Shown one piece after another: positions 23,502-32,189 of a stretch of DNA of 64,000 nucleotides. Location of the stretch: positions 558,001-622,000 of the forward strand of contig NZ_CP061293.1 of assembly GCF_018687495.1 (NCBI RefSeq), given 5' to 3'. Below the pieces are notes generated by a model. It had not been told where the DNA came from. It did not search any database and saw only the letters and a program-made list of their open reading frames with translations. The stretch is from Polynucleobacter sp. MWH-Svant-W18. GTDB taxonomy: Bacteria > Pseudomonadota > Gammaproteobacteria > Burkholderiales > Burkholderiaceae. Positions within the stretch are counted from its first letter, which is position 1, and each line of letters begins with the position of its first letter. Made by a program: the position numbers and the translations under genes.

Positions 23502-24320
23502 CTATTTTTTAGGATTCGGGAAGAAGAGTTGTTCGCCACCAATTTGATAGCTAGCAATTACATCTTGACCATTTTTAGAAATCAGCCAATCAATAAAGGC
23601 TTGGCCTTCCGCTTTTTTCACATGCGGGAACTTTGCTGGATTTACCAACATCACACCATATTGATTGAATAACTTTGGATCCCCTTGAACCAGAATCACG
23701 AGATCACCTCGGTTCTTAAAGCTTAACCAGGTTCCTCTATCAGCCAAAATATAAGCGTTCATAGCGGAAGCAGTATTTAGGGCTGGGCCCATGCCTGAGC
23801 CTGTTTCCTTATACCAAGAGCCCGTCGGAGTAATGCTGGCACCTTTCCAATAGCGTAGTTCAGCAGCATGCGTACCGCTCTTATCACCACGCGATACAAA
23901 TGGCGCTTGTGCAGCAGAAATTTTTTGGAGAGCGACTTGAATATCTTTGCCGCCACCTACTTTGGCTGGATCCGATTTAGGTCCAATCAAGACGAAATCG
24001 TTGTACATCACTTCATTGCGTTTGGTCGAATAACCTTCCTGTACAAAAATCTCTTCTGCAGGCTTATCGTGCACAAACACGACATCAGCATCTCCACGAC
24101 GACCAATATCTAAAGCCTGCCCAGTTCCAACCGCAACCACCTTTACATCAATTCCGGTCTTCATTTTGAAGATTGGCAAGATGAAACCAAATAGGCCAGA
24201 CTGTTCGGTGGATGTGGTGGAGGACACCACAATGCTCTTCTCTTGAGCTAGAGCAGGCGTGATGAGTAAGTTGCATACGGCAATCGTGATGGCCAATAAA
24301 CGGCAGGTGGTGAATGTCAT
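23502..24320 (-). CDS. tupA: Tungstate ABC transporter binding protein
   Basis: Periplasmic oxyanion-binding protein of the TupA type. A signal peptide (cleavage after ITPALA) is followed by the ligand loop SSTTSTEQSGLFG (about 33-45), GTGQALDIGRRGDADVVFVH, and FVSRGDKSGTHAAELRYW, all typical of TupA, which prefers tungstate to molybdate. The 272-residue length is usual. No TupB permease or TupC ATPase is adjacent. The molybdate-type modA gene is divergent, 100 bp away. The two must use transport parts encoded elsewhere, or have none. Confidence 0.88.
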   Translation of the reverse strand: MTFTTCRLLAITIAVCNLLITPALAQEKSIVVSSTTSTEQSGLFGFILPIFKMKTGIDVKVVAVGTGQALDIGRRGDADVVFVHDKPAEEIFVQEGYSTKRNEVMYNDFVLIGPKSDPAKVGGGKDIQVALQKISAAQAPFVSRGDKSGTHAAELRYWKGASITPTGSWYKETGSGMGPALNTASAMNAYILADRGTWLSFKNRGDLVILVQGDPKLFNQYGVMLVNPAKFPHVKKAEGQAFIDWLISKNGQDVIASYQIGGEQLFFPNPKK

Positions 24321-24420
24321 GAATCTGTGTCCTGATTTGTTTGGGTGACGAAAGATGGAAGAGATAGTTTACCTCTGCTAAATAATATAAACTGACTTGA
24401 AAATTTTACTTGGGGCTGCA

Positions 24421-25167
24421 TTGCGTAAATTTATTTTATCCCTCGTCTTTTTCCTTTCTCAAGGGCTCTACGCTCAACCGGTAACGGTTGCTGTAGCCGC
24501 AAATATGAAAGAGGCTTTTGCCGAGATCAATGTCGCTTTTAAAACAAAAGGGGGCTCTGACTTGAGGGTGGTCTATGGATCATCTGGAAACTTTGCTGCT
24601 CAGATTATGAATGGAGCACCCTTTAACTTGTTCATATCCGCAGATGAGCATTTCCCGCTGGAGCTTTATCAGCAGGGCAAGACAGTGGATGAGGGAGCAA
24701 TTTATGCCATTGGTAAATTGGCGCTGATTGCAAAGAATTCTTCTGACATGAAGTTGCTCGATAGTAAGGCTGATTTAGCAAGAGCTATTTCCAAAGCAAA
24801 TAAGATCGCGATTGCTAAGCCGGAATTGGCGCCATATGGTAAGGCTGCCGTTGAATATCTCAAGGCTGAAGGCTTGTTGGACCTTGCTAAAGAGAAGTTA
24901 ATCTATGGCGACAATATTGGTGTGGCAACGATGTATGTTGTCACTGGTGCTGCTGATCTGGGTTTTACTGCGCTATCGTTGGCAAAGTCTGCGGAAGTTT
25001 CTAAAGATACGAATTTCATTTTAGTGAATAGCAAGCTCTATGAACCTATCAAGCAGCGCATGGTCTTAATCAAAGGCGCACCCCGAGAGGCGATCGCTTT
25101 ATATCAATTTATTCAAACTCCTCAAGCGAAATCGATTCTGCAAAAGTACGGTTACAGCACCCCCTAA
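24421..25167 (+). CDS. modA: Molybdate ABC transporter binding protein
   Basis: Periplasmic molybdate-binding protein. After a signal peptide (cleavage after GLYA) come VTVAVAANMKEAFAEI, the oxyanion loop VYGSSGNFAAQI, NLFISADEHFP and APYGKAAVEYL with DNIGVATMYVVTGAADLG, the standard ModA order. The start is uncertain: TTG at 24421 gives a compact signal peptide (MRKFILSLVFFL), and TTG at 24397 adds eight residues. There is no ATG. No modB or modC lies in the window. Shared use of one permease with TupA is possible but not shown. Confidence 0.88.
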   Translation: MRKFILSLVFFLSQGLYAQPVTVAVAANMKEAFAEINVAFKTKGGSDLRVVYGSSGNFAAQIMNGAPFNLFISADEHFPLELYQQGKTVDEGAIYAIGKLALIAKNSSDMKLLDSKADLARAISKANKIAIAKPELAPYGKAAVEYLKAEGLLDLAKEKLIYGDNIGVATMYVVTGAADLGFTALSLAKSAEVSKDTNFILVNSKLYEPIKQRMVLIKGAPREAIALYQFIQTPQAKSILQKYGYSTP

Positions 25168-25265
25168 GTTTTCTCTCGACCCCAATTAGCGACTTTCTTT
25201 TGTTGCAGATCAAGCTCCATTGAGTCAAGAGGGTTCATCATGTGCTGAACAATGCTGATTTTCCA

Positions 25266-25298
25266 TGAATGATATTCATTCTCATTTGGGGATATAAT
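25266..25298 (+). promoter_or_regulatory. Fur box and promoter of feoAB
   Basis: TGAATGATATTCATTCTCA at 25266-25284 contains the palindrome AATGATATTCATT and closely fits the 19-bp Fur consensus. A perfect -10 hexamer TATAAT lies at 25293-25298, and the matching -35 position falls inside the Fur box, so bound Fur would block RNA polymerase. It is 32 nt upstream of feoA. Confidence 0.85.
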
Positions 25299-25329
25299 CG
25301 CGCTATAAGCCACTAAATAAGCAGATTGC

Positions 25330-25575
25330 ATGAATTTGGATCAAGTCGAACTCGACGCTCTGTACCGTGTTATCAAGGTCATTGCCCCTCAGGGTGCCCC
25401 TCAAATAAAGGGTCAGTTGGAAGATATTGGGTTCTTACCGGGCGAGCAGGTTTCTGTTTTGCGCAAAGGTCTGCTTGGCAAAGGTCCTTACATGGTTCGA
25501 GTGGGCACCTCGACATTTGCATTGCGTCAATCTGAGGCGCGCATGATCTCGGTTGAATGTGCACCCCATGCCTGA
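25330..25575 (+). CDS. feoA: Ferrous iron transport protein FeoA
   Basis: Small cytoplasmic SH3-like partner of FeoB. The 81-residue protein has the FeoA pattern: IKVIAPQGAPQIKGQLEDIGFLPG then VSVLRKGLLG and MVRVGTSTFALRQSEARMISVE. It lies directly behind a Fur box and overlaps feoB by 8 bp, so the two genes are translationally linked. Confidence 0.95.
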   Translation: MNLDQVELDALYRVIKVIAPQGAPQIKGQLEDIGFLPGEQVSVLRKGLLGKGPYMVRVGTSTFALRQSEARMISVECAPHA

Positions 25576-27481
25576 ATCTAAAATTCATTTTTTCCCCAAT
25601 GAGCCACTCATTGCGCTTCTGGGAAATCCAAATTGTGGAAAGACTGCACTCTTTAATTTACTCACTGGCAGTCGTCAGAAGGTAGCAAATTATTCTGGTG
25701 TGACGGTTGAGCGCAAGGAAGGTCTGTTAAGTCTGAGCTCTGGCAAGCAAATCCGAATTCTCGATTTACCGGGCGCCTATAGTCTCTATCCGCGTTCTCT
25801 CGATGAGCGGGTTACCTGCAATGTATTGCTAGGTAGGGCAGAAGGGGAGAAGCGTCCTGATTTAGTCATCTGCGTACTGAGCGCAATGAACTTGCGGCGC
25901 AATCTGCGTCTAGTCCTTGCAGCCAAGCGTTTGGGCTTACCTTGTATCGTAGTTCTGAATATGCTTGATATTGCCAAGCGCCAAGGCTTACAAATTGATA
26001 CAGCTGCACTCTCACGTCAATTGGGTTTACCAGTACTGACGAGTATTGGCATTCAAACTGATGGTGCAGATGAGATTAAACATTTCTTATCCAACCTAGA
26101 TTGGCGCAATCTGAGTGCATATCAAACGGGTAGCAGTGATGCCACGCTAGAAAATGCCGCATCCCATATTGCGCATACTGAATCAGACAATGTGCAAGTC
26201 CAGAAAATTCTGCAAACTCTGAACTTAGATCAAATTATTCCTGATCATCTCAGTGATCGCTTGGATTCAGTATTACTCCATCCGGTGTTTGGCCCGATGA
26301 TTTTGGTGACGCTCCTATTCTTTATCTTCCAGGCCGTATTTAGCTGGGCAACTTTGCCTATGGACTTGATTAAGGCAGGTGTAGAGTTGCTAGGTGGTCA
26401 AATCGCAGAGATCATGCCGAATACTTGGCTACGGAGTTTATTGATTAACGGTATTTTGGCTGGTCTTGGCGGAGTCATTATCTTTTTGCCGCAAATCTTG
26501 ATTCTGTTCTTCTTCATTCTCTTGTTAGAAGAGTCTGGTTACTTGCCTAGAGCTGCCTTCTTGCTAGATCGTGTCATGGGATCGGTAGGCCTATCAGGCC
26601 GATCATTTATTCCCTTGTTATCGAGCTTTGCCTGTGCTATTCCGGGCATCATGGCAACCAGAAGTATTTCTAATGCGCGCGATCGCTTGGTTACCATTTT
26701 GATTGCGCCCATGATGACCTGTTCGGCACGCCTACCCGTGTATGCCTTACTAATCTCCGCCTTTATTCCCGAGAAAAAACTTTGGGGGAGTATCGATCTA
26801 CAAGGATTAGTACTGTTCTCGCTGTATCTAGCGGGAATTTTGGGTGCGATGGCAATTGCTTGGATATTGAAACATTTTACGAGTACGCAATTCAGGATGA
26901 ATGCACTGATGATGGAGTTGCCCAGCTATCACCTGCCACGCTTAGGTAATTTGGCGATGAGCTTGTGGCAACGTGCAGAGATCTTCTTGCGTAGAGTCGG
27001 CGGCATCATTTTGTTCATGACTTTGGTTTTATGGGTGTTATCGAGCTTCCCACTTCCACCGGAGGGCGCTACAGGCTCAGCGATTGAATATAGCTTTGCC
27101 GGTATGCTGGGTAAATTATTAGCCCATATTTTTTCACCGATTGGTTTTAATTGGGAAATTAGCATTGCCCTTGTGCCAGGCATGGCTGCGCGTGAAGTGG
27201 TGGTGAGCTCATTGGCAACCGTATATGCCTTATCTACCTCCAGTGCAGATGCGGCAGAAGCACTGATTCCCTTAATCTCCTCAAGCTGGTCTTTAGCTAC
27301 CGCACTTTCTTTGCTCGCTTGGTTTGTCTTTGCGCCCCAGTGCTTATCGACGATTGCTGCAGTCAAACGGGAAACGGGTGGTTGGAAGATTCCGATCATC
27401 ATGGTGAGCTACCTGTTTGGCTTAGCTTATCTTGCTTCGTTTATTACTTACCATACGGCAATTTCTCTTGGTCTAGGTTGA
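25568..27481 (+). CDS. feoB: Ferrous iron transporter FeoB
   Basis: Main Fe(II) importer of the inner membrane with an N-terminal G domain. GTPase motifs are GNPNCGKTALFN (G1), DLPGAYSLYP (G3) and NMLD (G4). The C-terminal half has two Gate regions with many membrane spans (GGVIIFLPQILILFFFILLLEESGY; CSARLPVYALLISAF). The ATG at 25568 lies inside the end of feoA and gives 637 residues; an upstream TTG at 25553 is less likely. FeoC is not present. Expression should be iron-repressed through the Fur box ahead of feoA. Confidence 0.97.
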   Translation: MPESKIHFFPNEPLIALLGNPNCGKTALFNLLTGSRQKVANYSGVTVERKEGLLSLSSGKQIRILDLPGAYSLYPRSLDERVTCNVLLGRAEGEKRPDLVICVLSAMNLRRNLRLVLAAKRLGLPCIVVLNMLDIAKRQGLQIDTAALSRQLGLPVLTSIGIQTDGADEIKHFLSNLDWRNLSAYQTGSSDATLENAASHIAHTESDNVQVQKILQTLNLDQIIPDHLSDRLDSVLLHPVFGPMILVTLLFFIFQAVFSWATLPMDLIKAGVELLGGQIAEIMPNTWLRSLLINGILAGLGGVIIFLPQILILFFFILLLEESGYLPRAAFLLDRVMGSVGLSGRSFIPLLSSFACAIPGIMATRSISNARDRLVTILIAPMMTCSARLPVYALLISAFIPEKKLWGSIDLQGLVLFSLYLAGILGAMAIAWILKHFTSTQFRMNALMMELPSYHLPRLGNLAMSLWQRAEIFLRRVGGIILFMTLVLWVLSSFPLPPEGATGSAIEYSFAGMLGKLLAHIFSPIGFNWEISIALVPGMAAREVVVSSLATVYALSTSSADAAEALIPLISSSWSLATALSLLAWFVFAPQCLSTIAAVKRETGGWKIPIIMVSYLFGLAYLASFITYHTAISLGLG

Positions 27482-27523
27482 GCGGTTAAGCAGAGGTTAG
27501 GTAAAGCATTAAAATAATGGGCT

Positions 27524-28321
27524 ATGTCTATTAATGCAAACCTAGCCGTTAAAATTTTTCTGCGTCTATTAGTGCTAACCGTTTGTTCTGGCTTACCAGT
27601 TGTCGCCTTTGCAGTTTTGCAAGATGAGATTCAGGTCTATGACAATGAAATTAATGCAAAGGGTGAGGCTAGTCTCGAGATTCACGTAAATAGTACCCCG
27701 CGTGGGGTGAACACACCCTCATACCCTGGCGAGGTGATGAATAACAATGGAGTGCGTGTTACACCAGAGCTTGCCTATGGTCTAGGTAATGACCTCGAAG
27801 CAGGACTCTATATCTCCTATGTTAATTACAACAATCAGTTTCAATATGCTGCTACAAAAGCGCGCCTGAAATGGTTGCCGATTCGACAGGATAAGGGAGA
27901 TAGTTTCTTTGCGGGTGTGAACTTCGAAGTCTCAAATGTGCAGCCACAATTTGATGAGTCTCGCTATAACGGCGAAGCCCGTTTCATTATCGGCAAACAA
28001 TTTGATGAATGGCTCTTCTCGTTCAACCCGATTATTGATATGCCGCTGTCTCAACCATACGTTCATCACGCGCCATATTTTTCAACTGCAACCCGTCTCT
28101 CTCGTGAGGTGATTCCGGATTTAGCGCTGGGTGTCGAGTATTACTCTAATCTGAATCAAATTGGCCAACCGACCACCTATCAAAACACTCAGCAATTGGG
28201 TTTCTTGATGATGTATTACGATGGCAAGCCGCTTGCATTCCAAGCAGGTATCGGCAAGGGCTTTACCAATAGCACTGACTCCTTAACCCTGAAGGCCATT
28301 TTTTCTATTCCTTTGGATTGA
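27524..28321 (+). CDS. Putative outer-membrane beta-barrel protein
   Basis: A 265-residue product with a signal peptide (MSINANLAVKIFLRLL, cleavage after VVAFA). The mature part consists of alternating hydrophobic and polar stretches ending SLTLKAIFSIPLD, like a small outer-membrane barrel; DLEAGLYISYVNY and RFIIGKQFDEW are candidate strands. I do not recognise a named family. It follows feoB by 42 bp with no terminator seen, so it is probably iron-regulated with feoAB. A role in iron access to the periplasm is inference from position. Confidence 0.65.
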   Translation: MSINANLAVKIFLRLLVLTVCSGLPVVAFAVLQDEIQVYDNEINAKGEASLEIHVNSTPRGVNTPSYPGEVMNNNGVRVTPELAYGLGNDLEAGLYISYVNYNNQFQYAATKARLKWLPIRQDKGDSFFAGVNFEVSNVQPQFDESRYNGEARFIIGKQFDEWLFSFNPIIDMPLSQPYVHHAPYFSTATRLSREVIPDLALGVEYYSNLNQIGQPTTYQNTQQLGFLMMYYDGKPLAFQAGIGKGFTNSTDSLTLKAIFSIPLD

Positions 28322-28341
28322 GTCTGAGTTAAAGTTTGCCA

Positions 28342-28623
28342 ATGAATCTTGAATCTCACCAGATCGAAATCATTGGTTACTGCGCGGCATTCCTGACCAC
28401 GATTGCATTCTTACCCCAGGCCATCCAGTCCTGGCGCACCCGGGACTTATCAGGTGTTTCCTTGGGAATGTATTGCTTGTTTACTGCTGGGGTAGGGCTT
28501 TGGTTGGTCTATGGGCTGATTATTGAGAAGTGGCCCTTGATATTGGCTAATGCTTTAACGTTTGCTTTAGCTCTCAGCATTTTGGCTCTCAAATTGCGTC
28601 ATACTTTGAAACAGCAGAAATAA
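28342..28623 (+). CDS. SemiSWEET-type sugar transporter
   Basis: A 93-residue three-helix transporter that works as a dimer. The PQ-loop FLPQAIQSWRTRDLSGVS and GMYCLFTAGVGLWLVYGLI are hallmarks of SemiSWEETs. The ATG at 28342 is preferred to the TTG two codons earlier. It lies 20 nt after the barrel-like gene and 34 nt before an FAH-family gene. Substrate, often a disaccharide or monosaccharide, is not readable. Confidence 0.88.
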   Translation: MNLESHQIEIIGYCAAFLTTIAFLPQAIQSWRTRDLSGVSLGMYCLFTAGVGLWLVYGLIIEKWPLILANALTFALALSILALKLRHTLKQQK

Positions 28624-28657
28624 TCATTCATTGAGAATATCCTCTAGAGAAGATTTT

Positions 28658-29350
28658 ATGAGTTCAGAATTTGTCATTGACCCACCAGCAGTAGTTTCTC
28701 TTCCAGTGACGGGCGATACCCGTCGCTTTCCAGTTAATCGCATTTTCTGCGTGGGTCGCAACTATGCTGATCATGCGCGTGAGATGGGTCATGATCCTGA
28801 CCGTGAACCACCATTCTTTTTTATGAAGCCGGCTAGCGCCATCGTGACTGATGGTAAGGATATGGCTTATCCCCATTTATCAAATGATGTTCATCACGAA
28901 ATCGAAATGGTAGTTGCCATCGGTAAAGGTGGAGAAAATATTTCTGCGGATCATGCCTTAGAGCATGTCTATGGATACGGTGTTGGCTTGGATATGACTA
29001 GACGTGATCTCCAAGGCGAAGCTAAAAAGCTTGGCCGTCCTTGGGATACTGGCAAAGCATTTGATCAAGCCGCTCCCTGCGGCGCTATTACCCCAGCCGC
29101 ACAATGCGGACATCTAGGTGAGGGCGTAGTCAAGTTACTAATCAATGGACAAGTGCGCCAAGAGGGTAATCTCAATCAACTGATTTGGGATGTTCCGGAA
29201 ACGATTGCCTATCTATCCACCTTATTCACCTTAGAGCCTGGCGATTTAATTTTCACTGGCACCCCCGCTGGAGTCGGCCCCGTCAAAAAAGGGGATGTAC
29301 TAGAGGCTAGCATTGAGGGCTTGGAAAGCTTAAAAACCACTATTCGTTAG
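28658..29350 (+). CDS. Fumarylpyruvate hydrolase-like FAH-family protein
   Basis: Cytoplasmic 230-residue hydrolase of the FAH family. Residues include FCVGRNYADHAREMGHD, PPFFFMKPASAIV, the metal-ligand segment VHHEIEMVVAIGKGG, and LEPGDLIFTGTPAGVGPV. Single-domain members of this length include fumarylpyruvate hydrolase (gentisate pathway) and oxaloacetate decarboxylase-type FAHD1. I take the ATG at 28658; the frame is open 9 codons upstream. A second FAH gene lies at 15107, but that one carries an export leader. Confidence 0.85.
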   Translation: MSSEFVIDPPAVVSLPVTGDTRRFPVNRIFCVGRNYADHAREMGHDPDREPPFFFMKPASAIVTDGKDMAYPHLSNDVHHEIEMVVAIGKGGENISADHALEHVYGYGVGLDMTRRDLQGEAKKLGRPWDTGKAFDQAAPCGAITPAAQCGHLGEGVVKLLINGQVRQEGNLNQLIWDVPETIAYLSTLFTLEPGDLIFTGTPAGVGPVKKGDVLEASIEGLESLKTTIR

Positions 29351-29380
29351 TTGGTCAAATAGCTGAGATAGAATTGCCCC

Positions 29381-29539
29381 ATGTATATGTTCCTACCTTT
29401 TCTGACAGCGTTCATTGGACTGATCTTAGTCTGGTTTGAGAAGCGTATTGCAGCATTATTCGTTTTGGCGATTACTGTCGGCATTCTGATGGTCTGGTTC
29501 CGCTTTCATGCGAATTCTCATTTGAATATTAGTCTGTGA
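29381..29539 (+). CDS. DUF5993-type small membrane protein paired with DsbB
   Basis: A 52-residue protein with two hydrophobic segments separated by a short basic turn (LTAFIGLILVWF, EKRIAALFVLAITVGILMV) and ending RFHANSHLNISL. This length and the genetic link to a DsbB gene match the DUF5993 family. The stop codon TGA overlaps the GTG start of dsbB (GTGA at 29536-29539), so translation is probably coupled. I infer a subunit or assembly role for the DsbB-like protein; no function has been shown that I know of. Confidence 0.7.
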   Translation: MYMFLPFLTAFIGLILVWFEKRIAALFVLAITVGILMVWFRFHANSHLNISL

Positions 29540-30099
29540 GTAAAGCTACTCTTCCTTCTCTTGCTGCCCTAGGTAATCAACTGTCTCTGCTGGCAGTGAT
29601 TAGTGTTTTATCGTATGCCTTTGTTGATCAACTGTATTTTGGCGAGATGCCTTGTCCGCTTTGTTTGATGCAGCGCGTTGGTTTTGTCATCATTGGCTTT
29701 GCAATCGTTCTGAATATTCGTTGTGGTGCCCACAGTGCGCATTACGGCTGGGCTATTTTGGGCGGACTAGTCGGCATGATGGTTTCATTACGCCAAGTGT
29801 TCTTGCACATTCTGCCCGAAGACAAGGGATTTGGCAGTACTTTCTTGGAATTGCATTTTTACACCTGGGCCTTTGTAGGCTATATGGGCCTCTTGGCTGG
29901 TCAGGCGATCTTATTGATGCTGCCCAATCGTGAGGTGCGTTCACGTTCTTGGTTTGCCAACACTCTAGTGATTGTTTTTATTATCTTGGTGTTCGGTAAT
30001 TTACTGTCTACATTGCTCGAGTGTGGTGTTGGTCCTTGCGCTGATGATCCTGTCAAATACGATGGCTGGTTTTGGTTGCGTAGTCGACTGGGTTTCTAA
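29536..30099 (+). CDS. dsbB: DsbB-family disulfide bond formation protein (variant)
   Basis: Inner-membrane quinone reductase that reoxidises DsbA-like proteins. The first redox pair is Cys40-Cys43 in EMPCPLCLMQR, just after the first membrane span, as in E. coli DsbB. The second pair is unusual: the third-to-fourth helix loop (about 90-107) has no cysteine. Instead Cys163 and Cys168 lie in LLECGVGPCADDP after an extra fifth helix. Start is GTG at 29536, overlapping the DUF5993 gene by 4 nt. Length is 187 residues. The DsbA partner is not in the window. Confidence 0.88.
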   Translation: MSKATLPSLAALGNQLSLLAVISVLSYAFVDQLYFGEMPCPLCLMQRVGFVIIGFAIVLNIRCGAHSAHYGWAILGGLVGMMVSLRQVFLHILPEDKGFGSTFLELHFYTWAFVGYMGLLAGQAILLMLPNREVRSRSWFANTLVIVFIILVFGNLLSTLLECGVGPCADDPVKYDGWFWLRSRLGF

Positions 30100-30111
30100 T
30101 TCCATTTAGTG

Positions 30112-31110
30112 ATGCCATTATCTAGGCTGCTGCAAAGCCTTTTCCTTGTTTGCTTCTTGGTATTTAGCGCTGCCAATACCCAGGCCCAAGTCAAGTCTTC
30201 ACAAGGCTCTTGGCCAAATCAACCGATTCGGATTATTGTTACCTTCACTCCGGGTGGTGCACCCGATATTCTGGCGCGTGTTTTAGCGGAAAGTTGGCAG
30301 CAAAGTCTTGGCGTCCCGGTCTTAGTGGAGAATCGTCCAGGCTTTGGCGGCAATATCGGCGCCGATCTAGTGGCTAAGAGTGAGCCGGATGGCTATACCT
30401 TGCTGATTGGAACGGTAGGGATTCATGCGATTAATGGCGCTCTTTATGAAAAGCTATCCTATGATCCTGTGAAAGATTTCACGCCCATCAGTTTTTTGGC
30501 AAGCACGCCCAATGTATTGATTGTGAACAAGCAATTGGGAGTGAGCAATCTTCATGACCTTATTGAGTTGGCTAAAGCTAAACCGAATCAACTCACCTTT
30601 GGCTCATCTGGTGTTGGTACTTCCTTGCATATGTCTGGTGAGTTATTTAAGGACGTAGCAGGAATTCAAATTCGCCACATTCCGTATAAGGGGCGTGCAC
30701 AATCCTTGCCTGATTTAGTCAGTGGTCGAATTTCGATGCTGTTTGATAACTTATCTTCCTCGTTGCCCTTGATTAAAGCGGGGGAGGTGCAAGCCTTAGG
30801 AGTCACTACCTTAAAGCGTTCACCAGCTGCGCCAGATATTCCAACCTTTGCAGAGCAGGGTCTGCCGGGATTTGAGGCGGTATCTTGGTTCTCTTTAATG
30901 GCTCCAGCTAATTTATCGCCAGCGATTCAGAAAAGACTCAATCGATTAACCCGCCAGACATTGGATAGCCCTGATGTAAAAAATCGACTCTTGGCAGGCG
31001 CGCTAGAACCCGCACCTGGAAGCCCACAAGAACTGAGTAGATTGATTACAGCAGAGTCTCGTAAGTGGAGTAGAGTGGTATTACAGTCTGGAGCTAAATT
31101 AGATCAGTAA
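30112..31110 (+). CDS. Bug-family (TctC-like) tripartite tricarboxylate transporter binding protein
   Basis: Exported solute-binding protein of the Bug family, greatly expanded in Burkholderiales. After the signal peptide (cleavage after ANTQA) the mature part has WPNQPIRIIVTFTPGGAPD, VENRPGFGGNIGADLVAKS and GYTLLIGT. These are the classic family motifs, and TFGSSGVGTSLHMSGELF follows. Such proteins bind carboxylates. The matching membrane parts TctA/TctB are not adjacent. The start is ATG at 30112 (GTG one codon earlier), 12 nt after dsbB. Confidence 0.9.
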   Translation: MPLSRLLQSLFLVCFLVFSAANTQAQVKSSQGSWPNQPIRIIVTFTPGGAPDILARVLAESWQQSLGVPVLVENRPGFGGNIGADLVAKSEPDGYTLLIGTVGIHAINGALYEKLSYDPVKDFTPISFLASTPNVLIVNKQLGVSNLHDLIELAKAKPNQLTFGSSGVGTSLHMSGELFKDVAGIQIRHIPYKGRAQSLPDLVSGRISMLFDNLSSSLPLIKAGEVQALGVTTLKRSPAAPDIPTFAEQGLPGFEAVSWFSLMAPANLSPAIQKRLNRLTRQTLDSPDVKNRLLAGALEPAPGSPQELSRLITAESRKWSRVVLQSGAKLDQ

Positions 31111-31210
31111 TATTTTCTTTACTTGTCAGCTTGACCAGATTTGAAGCGTTAAAAGGTGAGAGGCCTGTAAAAACTGGCTCAGAAGTGTGGTTCACAAAAT
31201 AGGGGCAATC

Positions 31211-31669
31211 ATGAAACAGCTCAATAAATTCAGCATCTTAGCGATGATCTGCACAGCCTTGCTGGCATCTATCCCCATAGCGGCAAAAGCTGGCAATGTG
31301 GGCTGGAATGTTTCAGTTGGCGGCGGTTATGGTGGCGGTTGGCGTCCAGCAGCTTATGGCCCAGGGTATGGTCCTGGTTGGGGTGCAGGATGGGGGCCAG
31401 GTTGGCGAGGCAATTGGGCTTATGGTGGCGGCTATTACGGTCCTTATGCTGGCTACTATGCTCCGCCAGTTGTATATGCACCGCCTGTAGCTTATTTGCC
31501 GCCTCCTCAACCGATGGTATTGGCAGCTCAGCCACAACCTGCAGTTTGGTATTACTGTGAAGCAAGTGGTAAATATTTTCCTTATGTACAAGACTGCCCA
31601 AGTGGCTGGCAAACCCAACCCGCAACACCGCCAACCAGTAATGCTCAAGCAAAACGTCCACAGTACTAA
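31211..31669 (+). CDS. Exported Gly/Tyr/Pro-rich protein with a C-terminal Cys motif
   Basis: A 152-residue exported protein: signal peptide (cleavage after AAKA), then a low-complexity Gly, Tyr, Pro and Trp-rich region (GPGYGPGWGAGWGPGW), then YYCEASGKYFPYVQDCPSGW. The last segment, Y-Y-C...YPYV..C..GW, is a conserved C-terminal motif I associate with small envelope proteins of betaproteobacteria; no function is known. The ATG at 31211 follows GGGG at 5 nt. It is followed 26 nt later by a glycine-zipper lipoprotein, a common pairing for cell-envelope proteins. Confidence 0.75.
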   Translation: MKQLNKFSILAMICTALLASIPIAAKAGNVGWNVSVGGGYGGGWRPAAYGPGYGPGWGAGWGPGWRGNWAYGGGYYGPYAGYYAPPVVYAPPVAYLPPPQPMVLAAQPQPAVWYYCEASGKYFPYVQDCPSGWQTQPATPPTSNAQAKRPQY

Positions 31670-31695
31670 CATTTCACAATATTTAAAGGTTTGAT

Positions 31696-32160
31696 ATGAC
31701 ACGATTTTTTCGCACTGCAGTGCTCGCTGCATCTGTACTCGCTTCATTAACTGCCTGCGTCTCAGCACCAACAGGACCAACCGTCGCCATCATGCCGCGC
31801 GAAGGTAAACCATTTGAAGTATTTCAACAAGAAGATCAACAATGTCGCGATTTTGCAGTGAACGCAATTAAAGACACCAGCAATGCGGCATTAAAAGAAG
31901 GCGCAACCAGTGCTGCAATCGGTGCAGCCTTAGGTGCAGCAGCTGGCGCGGTGATTCAGGGTGGAAGCAGCCAAAATATTGGCACCGGAGCGGGCATTGG
32001 TCTTCTGGGGGGTGCAGCAATGGGTGCGATGAACTCAGCAGGTAAACAAAATCAAGCGCAGGTGCAGTACAACATTGCTTATCAGCAGTGCATGTACTCT
32101 AAAGGCAATCAAGTGCCAAGTTATGCAGCACCAGCAACAGGTTCACCAGCGTATCGCTAG
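31696..32160 (+). CDS. Glycine-zipper lipoprotein
   Basis: A lipoprotein signal peptide with lipobox LTAC (Cys21) is followed by QQEDQQCRDFAVNAIKD and a glycine-zipper membrane-associated segment (AAIGAALGAAAGAVIQGG, then GTGAGIGLLGGAAMGAM). Such proteins are anchored in the envelope; some Gly-zipper lipoproteins act in outer-membrane stability. Three Cys outside the lipobox are absent or few, so disulfides are unlikely to matter. Length 154 residues. No specific function assigned. Confidence 0.8.
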   Translation: MTRFFRTAVLAASVLASLTACVSAPTGPTVAIMPREGKPFEVFQQEDQQCRDFAVNAIKDTSNAALKEGATSAAIGAALGAAAGAVIQGGSSQNIGTGAGIGLLGGAAMGAMNSAGKQNQAQVQYNIAYQQCMYSKGNQVPSYAAPATGSPAYR

Positions 32161-32189
32161 AGCGATCAGTCAATAAATCTGACTGAGGT

